In this document: one piece after another, positions 43,601-55,547 of the stretch
Numbering within the stretch: the first letter of the stretch is position 1
Layout: each line of letters starts with the position of its first letter
Assembly (NCBI GenBank): GCA_029964075.1
Contig: CM057135.1
Span: 13,232,863-13,296,862, forward strand
Length of the DNA stretch: 64,000 nucleotides
Origin: Patiria pectinifera
Taxonomy: Eukaryota > Echinodermata > Asteroidea > Valvatida > Asterinidae
Direction: 5' to 3'
Position numbers and translations under genes: made by a program
The notes under the pieces: model-generated
What the model was told of the DNA's origin: nothing
Databases searched by the model: none
The model's input: only the letters and a program-made list of their open reading frames with translations

Positions 43601-45325
43601 CCCTTCCCCCCCCCCCCCCCCCCCCCGCGACATGCACACCCCTTCTCCTCCTCACTTTTCTGATATTTCAAGCTGCCCTGTGTTGTAAAAAAAGCCACCT
43701 TACATAATTCAAACTTTCCCCAAGGCCATATGCATGTATGTAATCTTAACAAAATTGTACTTGATTGTTGACTTGTTGGGGAGGGCGTGGTTCTCTTTGA
43801 GCTTTGGGAGTGGGGGTGGAAGGGGAAGGGGCTATCTGTGAGACGGCTGTTGGTGTAGATCGTAAAAAGTTCACTTGCAAATTGATATTTAGTATTTACA
43901 ATTTAATTCAGGCAAATACATGCAGAAATCAAAATCTGAATTTGATTGCAAAGGAAGGGGCGGTGCCTGGCTGGGAGGGGAAGGACTGGACATCATTTGA
44001 ATAGTGGTGCACTTCAATCAGAGGACAATGAATATGGCCATTATTATTCATTGCGGCTTGCAATCACATGGGTTTTGCCCATGTGACAATGATTGTTTGT
44101 TTGTTTGTCTGTCATTGTCCTTAGTTCGTACTTAATTGTCCGTCAGTCTGTAAGTGTCCAACGGGTCACGGAACAAAAGCGATCGCTTCACCCTATCCCC
44201 GTGTTGTTATGTGGATTATGCATATATGTTCATTATGTTAATAACGGTGTTGTGTAAAATTACTTCGTACTATATTTTGTATGCTTAAATGTTAACATAA
44301 CGATTTAATATTTCTAGTGACATAACAACGTTGAAATAAATGATCAGCAATTGTTAATTGTTGTTATTGTACCGACAATGCTAAGTTACTGGTGGGTGGT
44401 CACACCCGCACCCCACCCTCAACCCCAAGCAATGCCCCCGGGGGTGGGGGAGGGGGAGGCTGTGAAAAGGAACTCTATGTTATTTCTAAAGTGTTCACCT
44501 GCATATTTTTTTTTTTACATTTGTTTCGTTATGCAACATACACGTTCAACATTCGGTGGCACAGGGGGAGTGGGCGGGGCCTAGCCAGGTGTGGAGGGGG
44601 AAGTACGCTACCTACTATTCATCCAATGGTCTAAAAATGATAAACAGTCTGATTCTGTTTGTGAAAATGTGCTAGATTCATGAACAATACCATTATACAA
44701 GTTTATAACCCAAAACAAAGGAAAACACTGAAAATACACTTTTTAAGGTTTTTGTGAAATTTACCATTTTTGGAGCGCTACTGCACAAAGGCTATACAAT
44801 AACCCAAAATTTTCTCACCAGATATGACCAGACCAATGTCTGAACTAACCATAGCCGAAGGGAAATTATTCTGAGTGCCCTGGCAAGTGCCATTATGGAG
44901 GGGGAAAAAATGAGGTAAAAAATGCAATTTTGCTAGTTGTAAAAACATGCTGTATTATAGGGCCTAAAAGTAATATAAAGGAGATTTTTCAGAAGTTGCT
45001 TTATATTTTTCTTGTAAGGGTAAGGATGATACTTTGTCGTGATATAGTTACTTTTGTGACATTACTTTGCAGTTTGGCTTGATGAACTTTGAAAATAACG
45101 CAAAAAATGATTTTATTGCAGCCTCAAAATTGCCGAAATATGGCTAAAACACAATGACCCGTAACCATGGCAACGGGCAAAATATCGGATTAAAAAGTCT
45201 ATGTTGGTTACTTGCTCCCAAAGTCTTTTCATCCCACAAAGTATAAAAAAATTCGGTTTTTTGAGCGTGGACACTTATATGAAGTATTTACACGAAATGA
45301 CTCTTAAGAAGAGTAGGTTTCAGCA
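40611..45325. mobile_element. 4.7-kb element with ~1.2-1.4-kb inverted-repeat arms
   Basis: The left arm (about 40,611-41,850) and right arm (about 43,830-45,325) are reverse complements, about 90-95% alike by eye. Shared marks include aagtgtccacgctcaaaaaa, cataatacagcatgttttta-like sequence, cagggcactcagaataattt and caagcaatgccccc. The arms end in ttaggagtaatttcgtg and its complement. The ~2-kb centre (41,850-43,830) has tacatgtaca motifs, a 21-base C run at 43,606-43,626, and no recognisable transposase. It could be a non-autonomous transposon or foldback element, or a genomic inverted duplication. Short ORFs within look random. Confidence 0.75.
44093..44367. mobile_element. ~275-bp insertion within the right arm only
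   Basis: Compared with the left arm around 41,565-41,575, the right arm carries extra AT-rich sequence between caatgattg and ttattgtaccgacaatg. The extra DNA starts with repeated tttg units and ends near tgttgttattg. It post-dates formation of the inverted repeat. No coding. Confidence 0.55.
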
Positions 45326-45426
45326 GCATATTTTTTACAAGATTTGGTAACTTCCTGCAAGATTTTGTAACTTGCTGTCAAATTAGTGACACTCGAAAAG
45401 TGGACTACCGATAACGTTTTTATGTT

Positions 45427-45754
45427 TCAGTGGCACATGGAGAATCGAGCCACGCATTTTCATTTCGCATATCTTTGGGAATATACTTTTGAAAAAAATA
45501 ATCAAGAAACTAAATTTGCTCCTGGAGTGATATTTACCGAGGGATTTGGTGCGAGAATGTCAGTCAGTGTCTACCTACAGTCCCCAAACACCGTGCTCAT
45601 GAGCGTCCAAACCACCAACCCCGCTGAAAGGAAATTTGGACTTGACAATGGAAACAAAATTCAGCCACTTCAAAAGAGAACTCCTTGGTTTGCCAACTTG
45701 AGAACTGTGTTGTTTCTCCGTTACTTCCCTATTAAGTATATATCTTATTGTTAA
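45427..45754 (+). CDS. Exon-like ORF of unknown function
   Basis: After a good acceptor (tttttatgtttcag) the frame is open for about 108 codons: it begins WHMENRATHFHFAYLWEYTF, includes KFAPGVIFTEGFGARMSVSV and ends KYISYC-stop. The composition is protein-like, with alternating hydrophobic residues suggesting beta strands. No family is recognised and no partner exon is identified. It could be the terminal exon of a plus-strand gene or chance. Confidence 0.3.
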
Positions 45755-45757
45755 GTG

Positions 45758-46202
45758 TGACTCAATCAAAATCAATCACCGAAGTCATACTTCTCACAGT
45801 TTTATTTCCATACTGATGTCAAAATAAACAGAAGTCTGTATTTATCACATGTTGTTTAATCAAGCGTTTATACAGTTGGTAACAGATTTTTACCACATAA
45901 CAGAGAGAGAACTTTGGTAGTGTTTACGTTTCTGGACAATCAATAAAACACATCTTCAGGTGATAAAAGCTAATTAAATCGAGAGTTCAGACTTTTGTTC
46001 AGCTAGTTAGCAGTGAAATCATTTTTACTGAATCGTTCTTTGGAATTATAGTTTTACACCATTTTTTCCCGGTAGATTTGTACATTTATGTCGCTCTTTT
46101 CGAAGAATTATGATTGGCTCTTGGTCAAGAAAACATTTTTTTCAAGAATTAGTTTTATTCATTTCCTAGTTTGTCGCACAGCCACTGAAATAAGTGGATT
46201 CC
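45758..46202. other. Intergenic between convergent exons
   Basis: AT-rich, non-coding. Contains an aataaaaca signal near 45,943 in plus orientation. Would include the 3' UTR of the minus-strand DDE gene. Confidence 0.35.
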
Positions 46203-46494
46203 TTATGTTACTGTGGAAGGCATTTCTTTATCGTGAGCCATCATTACACCATTCAGAACATCTTCCATATCAGTAAACGAACATCCTTTTCTTGTTGGTG
46301 GGGTGGTGAACTCTTCTTTGACTGCAATAACGTCTTCAAGTGGAACTGGAATGCGATAATCATGGGTATCTGTGGTACAAAGTGTTGACAAAATAGTTGA
46401 TGAATCGTTTTACGTCCAGGCACCGCCTTAAAGTCAGTTGCATTAATATTTATAAGCACTTAAATAAAACAGAAAACAGGGACAGATATTCCAT

Positions 46495-46686
46495 GTACAC
46501 TTGAAAAAAGGTTAGGCAAAATCGGGTGATAATTCGACCAATGCTGGTCGAATTATCAACTGCCAACACTCTTGGGCAAAATCTCTTCAGATTTTACCCA
46601 ATTCAACCCAATATGAGGTAATTTCATACCAATGCTGGTTAAATTACATTGCCAAAGAGTTTGTTATCCAACCTTTTTACAGTGTA
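46495..46686. mobile_element. 192-bp MITE in the last intron of the DDE gene
   Basis: Ends gtacacttgaaaaaaggtt and aacctttttacagtgtac are inverted repeats. Both arms contain the motif accaatgctggt inside longer palindromic stretches (aattcgaccaatgctggtcg). It lies between the seventh and eighth exons and has no ORF. Confidence 0.7.
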
Positions 46687-47150
46687 CATCTTGCTGCTTT
46701 ACTTTTGTCGAAAGTACGACAGCCATACCGTAAAGTACTGGAAGGAAATACATGATGTCAGGTTTTCCGGGTAAAGCGACAACATTTGGAGATGCTCTAG
46801 TCCGGTGCTGATTCCATTCTAATCATACATCATCCAACTCGCACTGAATCATCTGGTTGAAGCAAAACCTCAGACATTCCCTGCAGTTTGTTGAAAGTTT
46901 GTAAATCGGATATTAACTCAAACGTATTACATGTTCAACCCCGGCATATAAGAAAACGCATAATATTCAGTGAGCCATGCTTGTATTGTATTTCTTAATA
47001 GCGGCCTTATAATAGCACAAATACCAATAACTCTCACACGTGTAACGGTGAAGTACAATCCAGTGTACCCTCATCCACCAACAAACGAAACGTATCAACC
47101 CAATAGTTCTCCATCATAGCAAACAACGTCCTCCAGAAGCGTTCGATCCG

Positions 47151-47520
47151 CTGTTAAAAAAACACACATTATAATCACATGTAATGATTTGCATATCATA
47201 ACCCTGGATTGGACATTTGGGAGACATTCCCATAGACTTTTTTCAAACTTCAATGTGCATGCCCTAACCCACTATTCCCTTGTCCCTTTTCCACGAATTT
47301 CGGTATGTTTACTAATTCGACCACGAGCAACAAATATAACCTAATTGTGACATTAAAATAGAGGGCGCTTCATCATGAATTGACGTGTTAAAAAAAGTGC
47401 TCCGGAAAAGTCAACTATTATTTTGCAATAAAGCTCCGCCATCTCAGTCACCATCCACCTTGTGAGTATACACTATTTAGTCATCATATTCCCGACCCAC
47501 CGAGGTTCAACACAAGCAAT
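47151..47520. other. Intron sequence, nothing recognised
   Basis: Lies between the sixth DDE exon and the L1-like ORF1. No gene signal. The LINE 5' UTR may start here. Confidence 0.35.
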
Positions 47521-48312
47521 ATGCCTCCCAAAAAGGACAAAAAAGGATCAGTATCAACAGAGCCAGCTCTCGCGCCAATCCCGTCAGGTGACCAACCCCG
47601 ATCGCCTGATGCGTCATCATCGGACAATGCAATAGCAAGCCTGCGGCGGGAAATTCAATCACTGGCATCTGATCTTCATGGCAAACTGGACAAGGTGATA
47701 TCAAACCAGGAATCTCTCCTAACGAGGATCCATGGACTGGAAACAAAACAACACGAGATGGAGGAGGCAATCAAGTTCTCGTCTACGACCATCGACGAAA
47801 TTCAAGACAAAAATAAGATCATGTCGGATGGCGTCTCCAATCTGAAGGCACAGCTAAACGCATCCATTAACAGAATACAACAACTGGAGGAAGCTACCCT
47901 GAACTTGGAACGACACTACCGCAGCTTCAACCTGAGATTTGGGGAATTCCTGAAAACCCAACAGAGCCCTCCACCTACCCGTACGACACGGTCAAGAAAA
48001 TCCTGACCGAGAGGTTCGGCATGCCGGACGTAGAAATCGAGGCAGCACATCGCACCGGTCGAGCACCGACATCACCATCGTACAAGCCGCGGCACATCAT
48101 TGCCAGATTTCTGTACCGCTATGAGCGCCAGACAGTCCTGATGGGATCCAAGTCCAAGCTTGCCAGCACGGGAATCTTCATCCTCCCAGACCTACCAGCT
48201 GCTGATGTCGCCAAGAAAAGGTCCCTCCGAGATGTCATGAAACGAGCCTATGACGCCGGTCAACGTGTCATATTCCGAAGTGGCCAGCTCTACATCCAGG
48301 GTAGAAAGTATA
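47521..48312 (+). pseudogene. L1-like LINE ORF1 protein, frameshifted and cut by a MITE
   Basis: RNA-binding chaperone of an L1-type non-LTR retrotransposon. Starts MPPKKDKKGSVSTEPAL, then a long coiled coil (about residues 40-135, with LRREIQSLASDLHGKLDKV and LKAQLNASINRIQQLEEA). The frame ends at 48,006. From about 47,965 the next frame carries the RRM/C-terminal part: YDTVKKILTERFGMPDVEI, AAHRTGRA, HIIARFLYRYERQTVLMGSK and KRAYDAGQRVIFRSGQLYI. The order coiled coil, RRM, C-terminal domain is typical of L1 ORF1p. A frameshift lies near 47,965-48,000. A transposon at 48,313 cuts it before its expected end. It is inserted in an intron of the DDE gene on the opposite strand. Confidence 0.75.
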
Positions 48313-48973
48313 CCGGTGTCGTGCCAAAAACCGTCCGGTGCCAAATAGTGTCCGCTGAGCATGCGCAGTAGGCGCCAGACACTATTTGGCATGTAATACA
48401 TGCCAAATAGTGTCCGGTGCCAAATAGTGTCCGGGCGCCGTCGATCGAGCGAGAACAAGGGAGCACGTCCTGCCGGACGGCATATTAAGCTGGAAAAATC
48501 GGACAGTATTTTGCAGGAAAAATCGGACATTATTTTGCAAGGGGGAATCGAACAATATTTGGCAGGGCGGGGAATCGGACTGCATTTGTTGGCAGGAAAA
48601 ACCGGACAATATTCAGTGGCGGGGGAATCAGACAATATTTGGCAGGGGGAATCGGACAGTATTTAGCAGAAAAAATCGGACATTTTTTCGCAGGGAAATC
48701 GGACACTATTTGGCAGGGGGAAATCGGACAATATTTGGCAGGAGGAATCGGACACTTTGGCAGGAAAAATCGAACAATTTTTGGCAGGAAAAATCGGACA
48801 GTATTAGGTGGGAGATGCTCGACAAGGCACGCAATAGGATGCACGCTAAGCGCGGACACTATTTGGCAAGCGTCCGTAAACAATGTGACGTCATAGACGC
48901 ATGACCAATCAGATCGCATTATGCTAATTAGCGGATACTATTTGGCACCGGACGGTTTTTGGCACGACACCGG
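48313..48973. mobile_element. 661-bp non-autonomous DNA transposon with 44-bp TIRs and an internal array of its own end motif
   Basis: Terminal inverted repeats at 48,313-48,356 and 48,930-48,973 differ at one of 44 positions and include ggtgccaaatagt and CCGGTGTCGTGCC. The interior (48,485-48,810) has about 13 units of aatcggacaatatttggcag-like sequence, all in the orientation of the right end. A palindrome of the same motif lies at 48,374-48,415. CCGG at both tips may be a 4-bp target duplication or part of the TIR. No transposase. It interrupts the L1-like ORF1. Confidence 0.9.
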
Positions 48974-48983
48974 CACAGCCTCC

Positions 48984-49014
<31 letters not shown>
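48984..49014 (+). repeat. (TAA)n microsatellite
   Basis: About ten TAA/AAT units. They are followed by gcatttatatggcgctct, a motif often seen next to dispersed repeats in invertebrate genomes. Confidence 0.8.
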
Positions 49015-49016
<2 letters not shown>

Positions 49017-49444
49017 CAAGCATTTATATGGCGCTCTACAACGATCACAGCGCCTCACAACAAACAGCTTAAATCACAATCTAATAAAGCCTGAATACCC
49101 TGTGCCATCCAATTAATTGATACATGTATTAGTCTTCAGTATAATTTGTTGGTTTTTCCCGGTCCACGTCAACTCCTCAATCTAAATCTTACATTGGTTC
49201 ATCTACTTGTTTTCCCCCTGTTTGTGCATATTTTGTTGTGTTTTTGATGTTTGTATGTTTCTAAGCTTCATGCATACCTACCTCTTGGCTTGTTTACAAT
49301 CACCCTGGCTACACAATTCGAATTCCACACCTCGCCTAAACGACCTGTTACTAAAGACGGCTGGATGCATTTACATACTTATTGTACCCTTTACTGCCCG
49401 GCTGGCTCTAGAAATGCATTACCTAGCCTATTGCATAATGTGTA

Positions 49445-52400
49445 ATGGCGAACGTAACTGATAAATGCAGCATATGTTGTAAATTAATTGATAAGCATGA
49501 CTGGTACGATTTTTGTGAAACTTGTAAAAACTGCTTTCCTCAAATATTACCGTTTAATCATCTTTTATCTCAGGACTTTGATTTGGTAATTGTTGAATTT
49601 AAAATAAATACTAAAATCGATGCCGACCGACTAAAAAACCTAAAATTTAATCCATTTATTTGTAATGAGAAACTTGCTGGCAATAGTGATACCGATCCAG
49701 ACATGAATTACTATGCTACAAATTATACCACATCAGAGTACCTCTTGTCGGACCAGTTTGTTGAAAAATACAAACTGACTAATTGTCGAAATACTTTTTC
49801 ATGTTTTTACTTGAATGTTCGAAGCCTCGCTAAAAAATTTGACCAAATGATTGATTTCATAAATATTCTAAACTTCCAATTCCATGTAATTGGTTTTAGT
49901 GAAACATGGTTAAATGATCAGAGTCCTGATATGCACATAAAAGATTACTCATGCGTTAAGAAAAATAGACTAAATAGGACAGGTTGCGGTGTTGCACTGT
50001 ACGTGCACAATTCCCTCGACTTTTTTTCTCCGTAATGACCTAATACTGAATTGTTCAGAATGTGACTCATTATTTATTGAAATCCCTTACACTGAGGGTA
50101 AAAATATTATTGTTGGAATAGTTTACAAACCGCCTTGTTTTAAATACAAATGAATTTGTTGATTTTTTTGACACTATCCTGGCAAACATAAACAAGGAGA
50201 ATAAAATTTCCTTCATCATGGGCGATTTTAACATTGATTTGTTGAACTACAATAGCCATAATCCAACTTAGAATGTTGTTAATTCTCTTTTTAGCAATTC
50301 ATATTCACCGCTGATGGACAGACCAACTCGCATAACGTCAACAACTGCTACCTTAATAGATAATATTATATCAAACAGTACTGTTCAATTACGTTTCTGA
50401 CCACTTACCAATTTATCAGATATCTTCCTTTAATATTAGAGGAACTGATAAACAAAATGCAGGTCGATTATACAGACACATTACAGCGGATAGATTGGAA
50501 AGGTTCAAAATCGATTTAAACAACGCAAATTGGAATATCACTTGTACGGTAATCCTAATCATATTTTTGATAATTTTCATTCGGACTTTTTAAACATATT
50601 TTAAGATAACTTTCCCCTAAAGAAAACCAAGCCCTCTAAGAAACTCAAATTATGGATGACGGATGGAATCTTGAATTCAATTAATCATAAAAATAAACTA
50701 TACAAATAATATTTTAAAAACCCAACTAGTAACTATTTTGACAAATATAAGATTTTCCGTAACAAGTTAAATGCCATCATCAAGATTACCAAAGCAAAAG
50801 TTTATAAAGATAACTTTAGAAAAGTAAAAAGTAATGCCAAAAAAAACATGGTGTATAATTAACTCATTATTAAACAAAAATAATCATAAAAAGTACCCTT
50901 CTGAATTCAATATACGTGGAAACCATACAAAAAACACCAAAGATATTTCAAATGCTTTTAATGACTACTTTACTCAAATAGGCCCTTCTCTCAATCGAAA
51001 TCTTCCTCAAGCAAATGCTAGTTATGAGAATTACTTGACTGATCCTAACAAAAATTCCATTTTCTTTAATCCAATAACAAAAACAGAAATTCATGAAATT
51101 GTTTCCAAATTTAAAAACAATAAGTCTCCTGGCTTGGATGGTGTCAAACCAGGGTTAATCAAATCTGTCATAACCAATATAAGTGATCCCCTGTGTCACA
51201 TTTTTAATTTATCTCTATCTAAAGGGGTTTTCCCAGATAAATTGAAAATTGCCAAAGTCACTCCCATATGTAAAAAAGAAACCCACGCTGAGCTTGGTAA
51301 CTATAGACCAATTTCGGTACTATCATGTTTTTCCAAGATTCTTGAAAGACTTGTGTACAATAGGACAGTAGCATTTCTAGACAAATATAACATCAGTTCT
51401 GATAACCAATATGGTTTTCGATCTAATTTCTCCACTTCAATGACACTTATTGACCTAGCAGATAAAGTAGTCCAAACGTTTGAGGAGAATGCTTTTTCAA
51501 TCGGTATATTCTTAGATTTATCAAAAGCGTTTGATACTATAAACCATGATATTCTTCTTCATAAATTAAATTTCTATGGTATCCGTGGGGTTGCCCATGA
51601 TTGGTTTGCGAGCTATTTGAATAATCGTAAACAGTGTACAACTTTTAATAACTGCCTCTCTGATTAAAAAGGCATCTCATGCGGAGTACCCCAGGGGTCT
51701 CTGATGGGACCTTTGTTATTTCTACTCTATATTAATGACATTTCAAAGACATCTAACTTATTATCCTTTATATTATATGCTGATGACACTAGTTTATTCT
51801 ATTGTAACAAAGATCTTATTTCCCTGTATAATATTGTCAATAATGAACTGGTCAGTATCTGTGATTGGTTAAAAGCTAACCGCTTAACTCTTAATTCATC
51901 TAAATGTAATTATATGATCTTCAGTAACAGGAAAAAAACAGAATAACTCATCAAACTTAAATATTTTAATGGATAGCAAAACTATCAAGAAAGTAGACAA
52001 GTTTAGATTTTGAGGTGTAATCATCGATGAAAAATTGACTTGGAAATATCACATCGAGGAGATTGTAAGTAAAGTTTCTAAGAGTATTGGAGTTATCAAC
52101 AGACTAAAACATACTGTTCCCTTTGAGGTACAAAATACTCTCTATAGTTCATTAATACTTCCTTATTTTTCTTACTGTAACATTGTTTGGGGGAATACAT
52201 TCCGTACGAATTTGGATAAACTTATAAAATTGCAGAAAAGAGTTGTTCGAATTATTACAAATTCACCATATAGGGCCCATAGTCAACTTCTCTTGCGTGA
52301 ACTAAAATATTTAAGCATAACAAACCTAAATAAATACCAACAAGCTCTATTTATGTACAAGTTTCCATTTCCTATTCAAACATGTTTGTACTAAACTGCA

Positions 52401-52588
52401 ATTTGCATAACTATAATACTCGTGTGTCTACTAACTTACATTTCCACATACCGCAACATAGAACATCTGCCTTTCAATTTAACATTAAATACACAGGACC
52501 TAAAATATGGAACAATGTACCATTGTCTCTCAGATGTTTAAGGTCTTATAATATTTTCAAAAGCAAACTTAAATGGTACCTTATGTAA
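49445..52588 (+). pseudogene. CR1/jockey-superfamily LINE ORF2 (endonuclease and reverse transcriptase)
   Basis: Non-LTR retrotransposon polyprotein. The N-terminus has a Cys-rich start (CSICCKLIDKHDWYDFCETC). Apurinic-type endonuclease motifs follow: FYLNVRSLAKKFDQM, VIGFSETWLND, and FIMGDFNIDLL in a later frame. Stops and shifts break 50,035-50,830. Reverse transcriptase is well preserved at 50,834-51,946: FKNNKSPGLDGV, ELGNYRPISVLSCFSKILE, DNQYGFRSNFSTS, GIFLDLSKAFDTINHDIL, GVPQGSLMGPLLFLLYIND and the catalytic YADDT. Frames break again near 51,665, 51,946, 52,015 and 52,390. The terminal segments read YFSYCNIVWGNTF and GPKIWNNVPLSLR, which are typical LINE tails. Confidence 0.85.
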
Positions 52589-52925
52589 TGTAATATGTTT
52601 TATATGTTATATGCCTCTGCCATAATTGGACTCTGTATGCACGACGATTCTACTCGTAGCCCATTATTAATTATTAATATTATTTTTATAAGTTTTTCAC
52701 AACTTTGCTAACTGCTTAGAATTATACATGTGTGTAATTGGTCATTGTTTTTTATTGTTTTTTTTTCTTCTGTTAATATTCGTCTGTTTTGTGTAATGGC
52801 ATGCCTGATACAAGCTATGCTTTTAAGGTTTTGCCACCTCTAGTGGCCTTTATATGTTTAAGTTCTTATATTACTTTTTCATTTCTGTCATGAAGAGGAA
52901 ATAAACGTGATTTGAATAATCATTT
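52589..52925 (+). other. LINE 3' untranslated region
   Basis: AT-rich, non-coding, ending near aggaaataaacgtgatttga, a likely 3' terminus with an AATAAA-type signal. Poly-A is not evident. Confidence 0.5.
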
Positions 52926-53355
52926 CAATAAAACATTAAAAATTGTGCCTCTAAAGGGGGCCGTGACATTAGGGAGACATGAAAATGTATCCCTAATGAC
53001 CGATGTCTCCCGTTGTGCCAAGAAATTACCATAACGTGTCTCCTTAGTGGTACCTTTGCACGTATATACGTTTAAATGAAGATGGACAAGATAAAACATA
53101 TAGGGATTAACGTTTCAATTTTGGGTGAGGTCAGGGGGAGGGCCTTTTTCTTCCTATTTTTTGGTCTGGCCTTCAAGAAAGGCGTACGGGCCTCCTGTAC
53201 CTTTTCAACTCCAGGATATGCCCTTTACATGGTATTTTATTTTGGGATTTCATAACAAAATGAATCATACGAAAATTAACAGTAACTGCGTACCTGCTAC
53301 AGTTCGAAAAAAAAAAAAAAACATTAAATTAAAAAGGTTGTCAAAGCAGGCCTAC
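52926..53355. other. Intron sequence, nothing recognised
   Basis: Part of the large DDE-gene intron between the LINE and the fifth exon. Contains a small imperfect hairpin around 52,968-53,000 (cattagggagacat and atgtatccctaatg). Confidence 0.4.
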
Positions 53356-53489
53356 CTGGTTATGTGGGGACGTACTCTTAATAACACAGTAGTCATTGGC
53401 ATCATTATACTCGGAATGAAATGCGACTTGAATGTCTTCAATCAGGACGTTTTCAGTTCCCCTGTCCATCTGGATGCAGCGTGGGACCC

Positions 53490-53985
53490 CTGTAAAATTT
53501 GGCAGTTTTCTGTATTATAAGTCTTCACACAGAGGAAACTTAAATACATGACTATCACTTCAAGGTGAATATGGAATTGGATAAACTCTGATTTGATTCG
53601 TATTAGGCAAAGTATTAAAAACCATGTTAAGCGTCCGGTTTTTCTGAAGGGAAGAGAAGGGGCCTTTTAATTGATTCACTTAGGTGTGGGCCTTTCTATT
53701 TTAAATTTCCAACAACGGTACATTTTCAACTTTTCAGAGACACAAGAATAATGAGACACATGTTGGACAAGCGAATTGAACATGTTTACAGTTTTTTTAT
53801 GAATTTTAGTAAGCTTATAGTTTATTTTTATATGGATCGGTTGACGATTTGTGCTTTTTCCACCTCATTTTCTACTGGTACAAATTAAGGTAAAACCAAG
53901 GGGGCCCTCAAAAAGACAGTGGGCTGGTATGCTAAAAACGATCCTTTCCCTTTTTTACCTCGCCTTACAGATATCTAATGCTTAC
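53490..53985. other. Intron sequence, nothing recognised
   Basis: Between the fourth and fifth DDE exons; AT-rich, with no repeat or ORF of note. Confidence 0.4.
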
Positions 53986-54275
53986 CTTCTAGTTCTCGTA
54001 GAAAGTCTACAAAGTACGAAGCTACAACTCGTGGGTCATTGTTGGTGTATGCTACTTTCAGCCACAAAAGTCTTCTCGAAAAGCTGCCAGCAAAAGAACA
54101 ATATGTTTGAAATAAAAAAGGTTCAGTTACTTCTTCTAGTAGGATACTTAAGTAGCTAAAAAGATAAGAAGCTATAATCATTTCCTTTCAAGATTAAGAC
54201 GTGAAGAGAACATGTCATCATTCGGAACAAAACATGCATAGGCATGCAAAAATAAAATGGGAGAGACTCCCCCAC

Positions 54276-54500
54276 GTCAGGCTGGCCTAGTTGTACATTC
54301 CACGCCTTTTAATTGCTGTCCCGTGTTCGAATCTCAAAAGAGCCGGCGTGTGGATTTGTTTTTCAGTCACTGATAGGGGTTTTCCTCCCGCCTCTAAAAC
54401 TGAATATTATTTTCGTTGTCTTCCTTCAGGCTTTCTTTTTTCAGGCATTCGAACTACAGTGTGATAGGAGATTTGGAGTGCACCTTTGTTTCATTAACAG
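54276..54500 (+). mobile_element. tRNA-derived SINE remnant
   Basis: An A-box-like tggcctagttg (54,283-54,293) and a B-box-like gttcgaatc (54,325-54,333) are spaced as in pol III promoters. They are followed by a SINE-type body (ctctaaaactgaatatt near 54,393). It lies in a DDE-gene intron. Confidence 0.55.
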
Positions 54501-54629
54501 AATGAATTAAATAAAATAAAAACAATTAGTGATTCTATGATACACCTTTATAACGTTTTCTAAACACGTAAAATCAAATGTTTCCTTTCTAATAACTGAT
54601 CCCCATCGTGACTTTGTGAGTGATTCATG

Positions 54630-54785
54630 GCTGTATGGCATAATGGTTTATGGCCTATGACTAGCGCCCCTTGAAAAAGGATGTTGACTATTTTGAGCAC
54701 TAGCAACAAAGGGCGGAATAATCTATTTGTATAAGAGCACCAGAATGGTTATTCGCAGGTTCAAGCCCCGTTCCGGACATTTTTC
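54630..54785 (+). mobile_element. Possible second tRNA-like relict
   Basis: tggcataatggtttatgg resembles an A box and aggttcaagccccg (54,750-54,763) a B box. They are about 100 bases apart, too far for a tRNA. It is probably a diverged or interrupted SINE head. Confidence 0.3.
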
Positions 54786-55547
54786 TTTGTTCAACTTTTC
54801 AATAAATAAACTCTTATTCAATCAGTTTGTATCCAAGATAACATAATTTGAGATGGAAGTATTTGTATTTTTTTCTCTTTTTAAAATTTTGTGTACTTTT
54901 GTATCCAAAAGCATAATTATTATATCAGCCTTAATATGTCTTGAACGAAACGCAAAAGCGCAGGTGTAAAGTGGGTCAGCCACACACATCAAGGAAGTTT
55001 TGCCAGCTTGACAACAAGGATACAAATAGAATTAAAATAAATGTTTATACTGTCTAATGTTATAAATCAGTCCAGGTACTGCATCTTACCCATCTATAGC
55101 TCCATGCACAGCAAAACCATAAACCTTTAACTTGTCGTGCTGATCAACGTATATTGCATAATTTGGGCCTTTATTTACATACAATCGTCTCCTCAGCCTA
55201 TGTCTTCGCCTTAGTTCAACACCAAGAGGGTCTAACATTCGTTGTCCTTCTAGGATGATATGCCTGTAAGCACACACAAAATCAAACTCAAAAATTGCTT
55301 TTGAGTATAACTTCTTAAGTTTCAGTCCATCCTTCATCAAACACGAGTGCCACGGTAAGCATGATTCAGTCAAATAAAAGTGTAAACTTGTTGAGAAATG
55401 TTCAGACAAGAACCAACTCACTAGTCAGTACTTGCTTAGTGTATTATTGCTGCAGGCCTACCTCGGAATGTTGATGCTGTAGCGTGACAATAATCTTCTT
55501 CCCATGGCTCGACACCCTAGGTTGTGGCCACTTCCTTGTAATTCAGA

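Noticed and set aside
54639-54765. Functional tRNA gene
   Set aside because: A- and B-box-like motifs are too far apart and no cloverleaf can be drawn.
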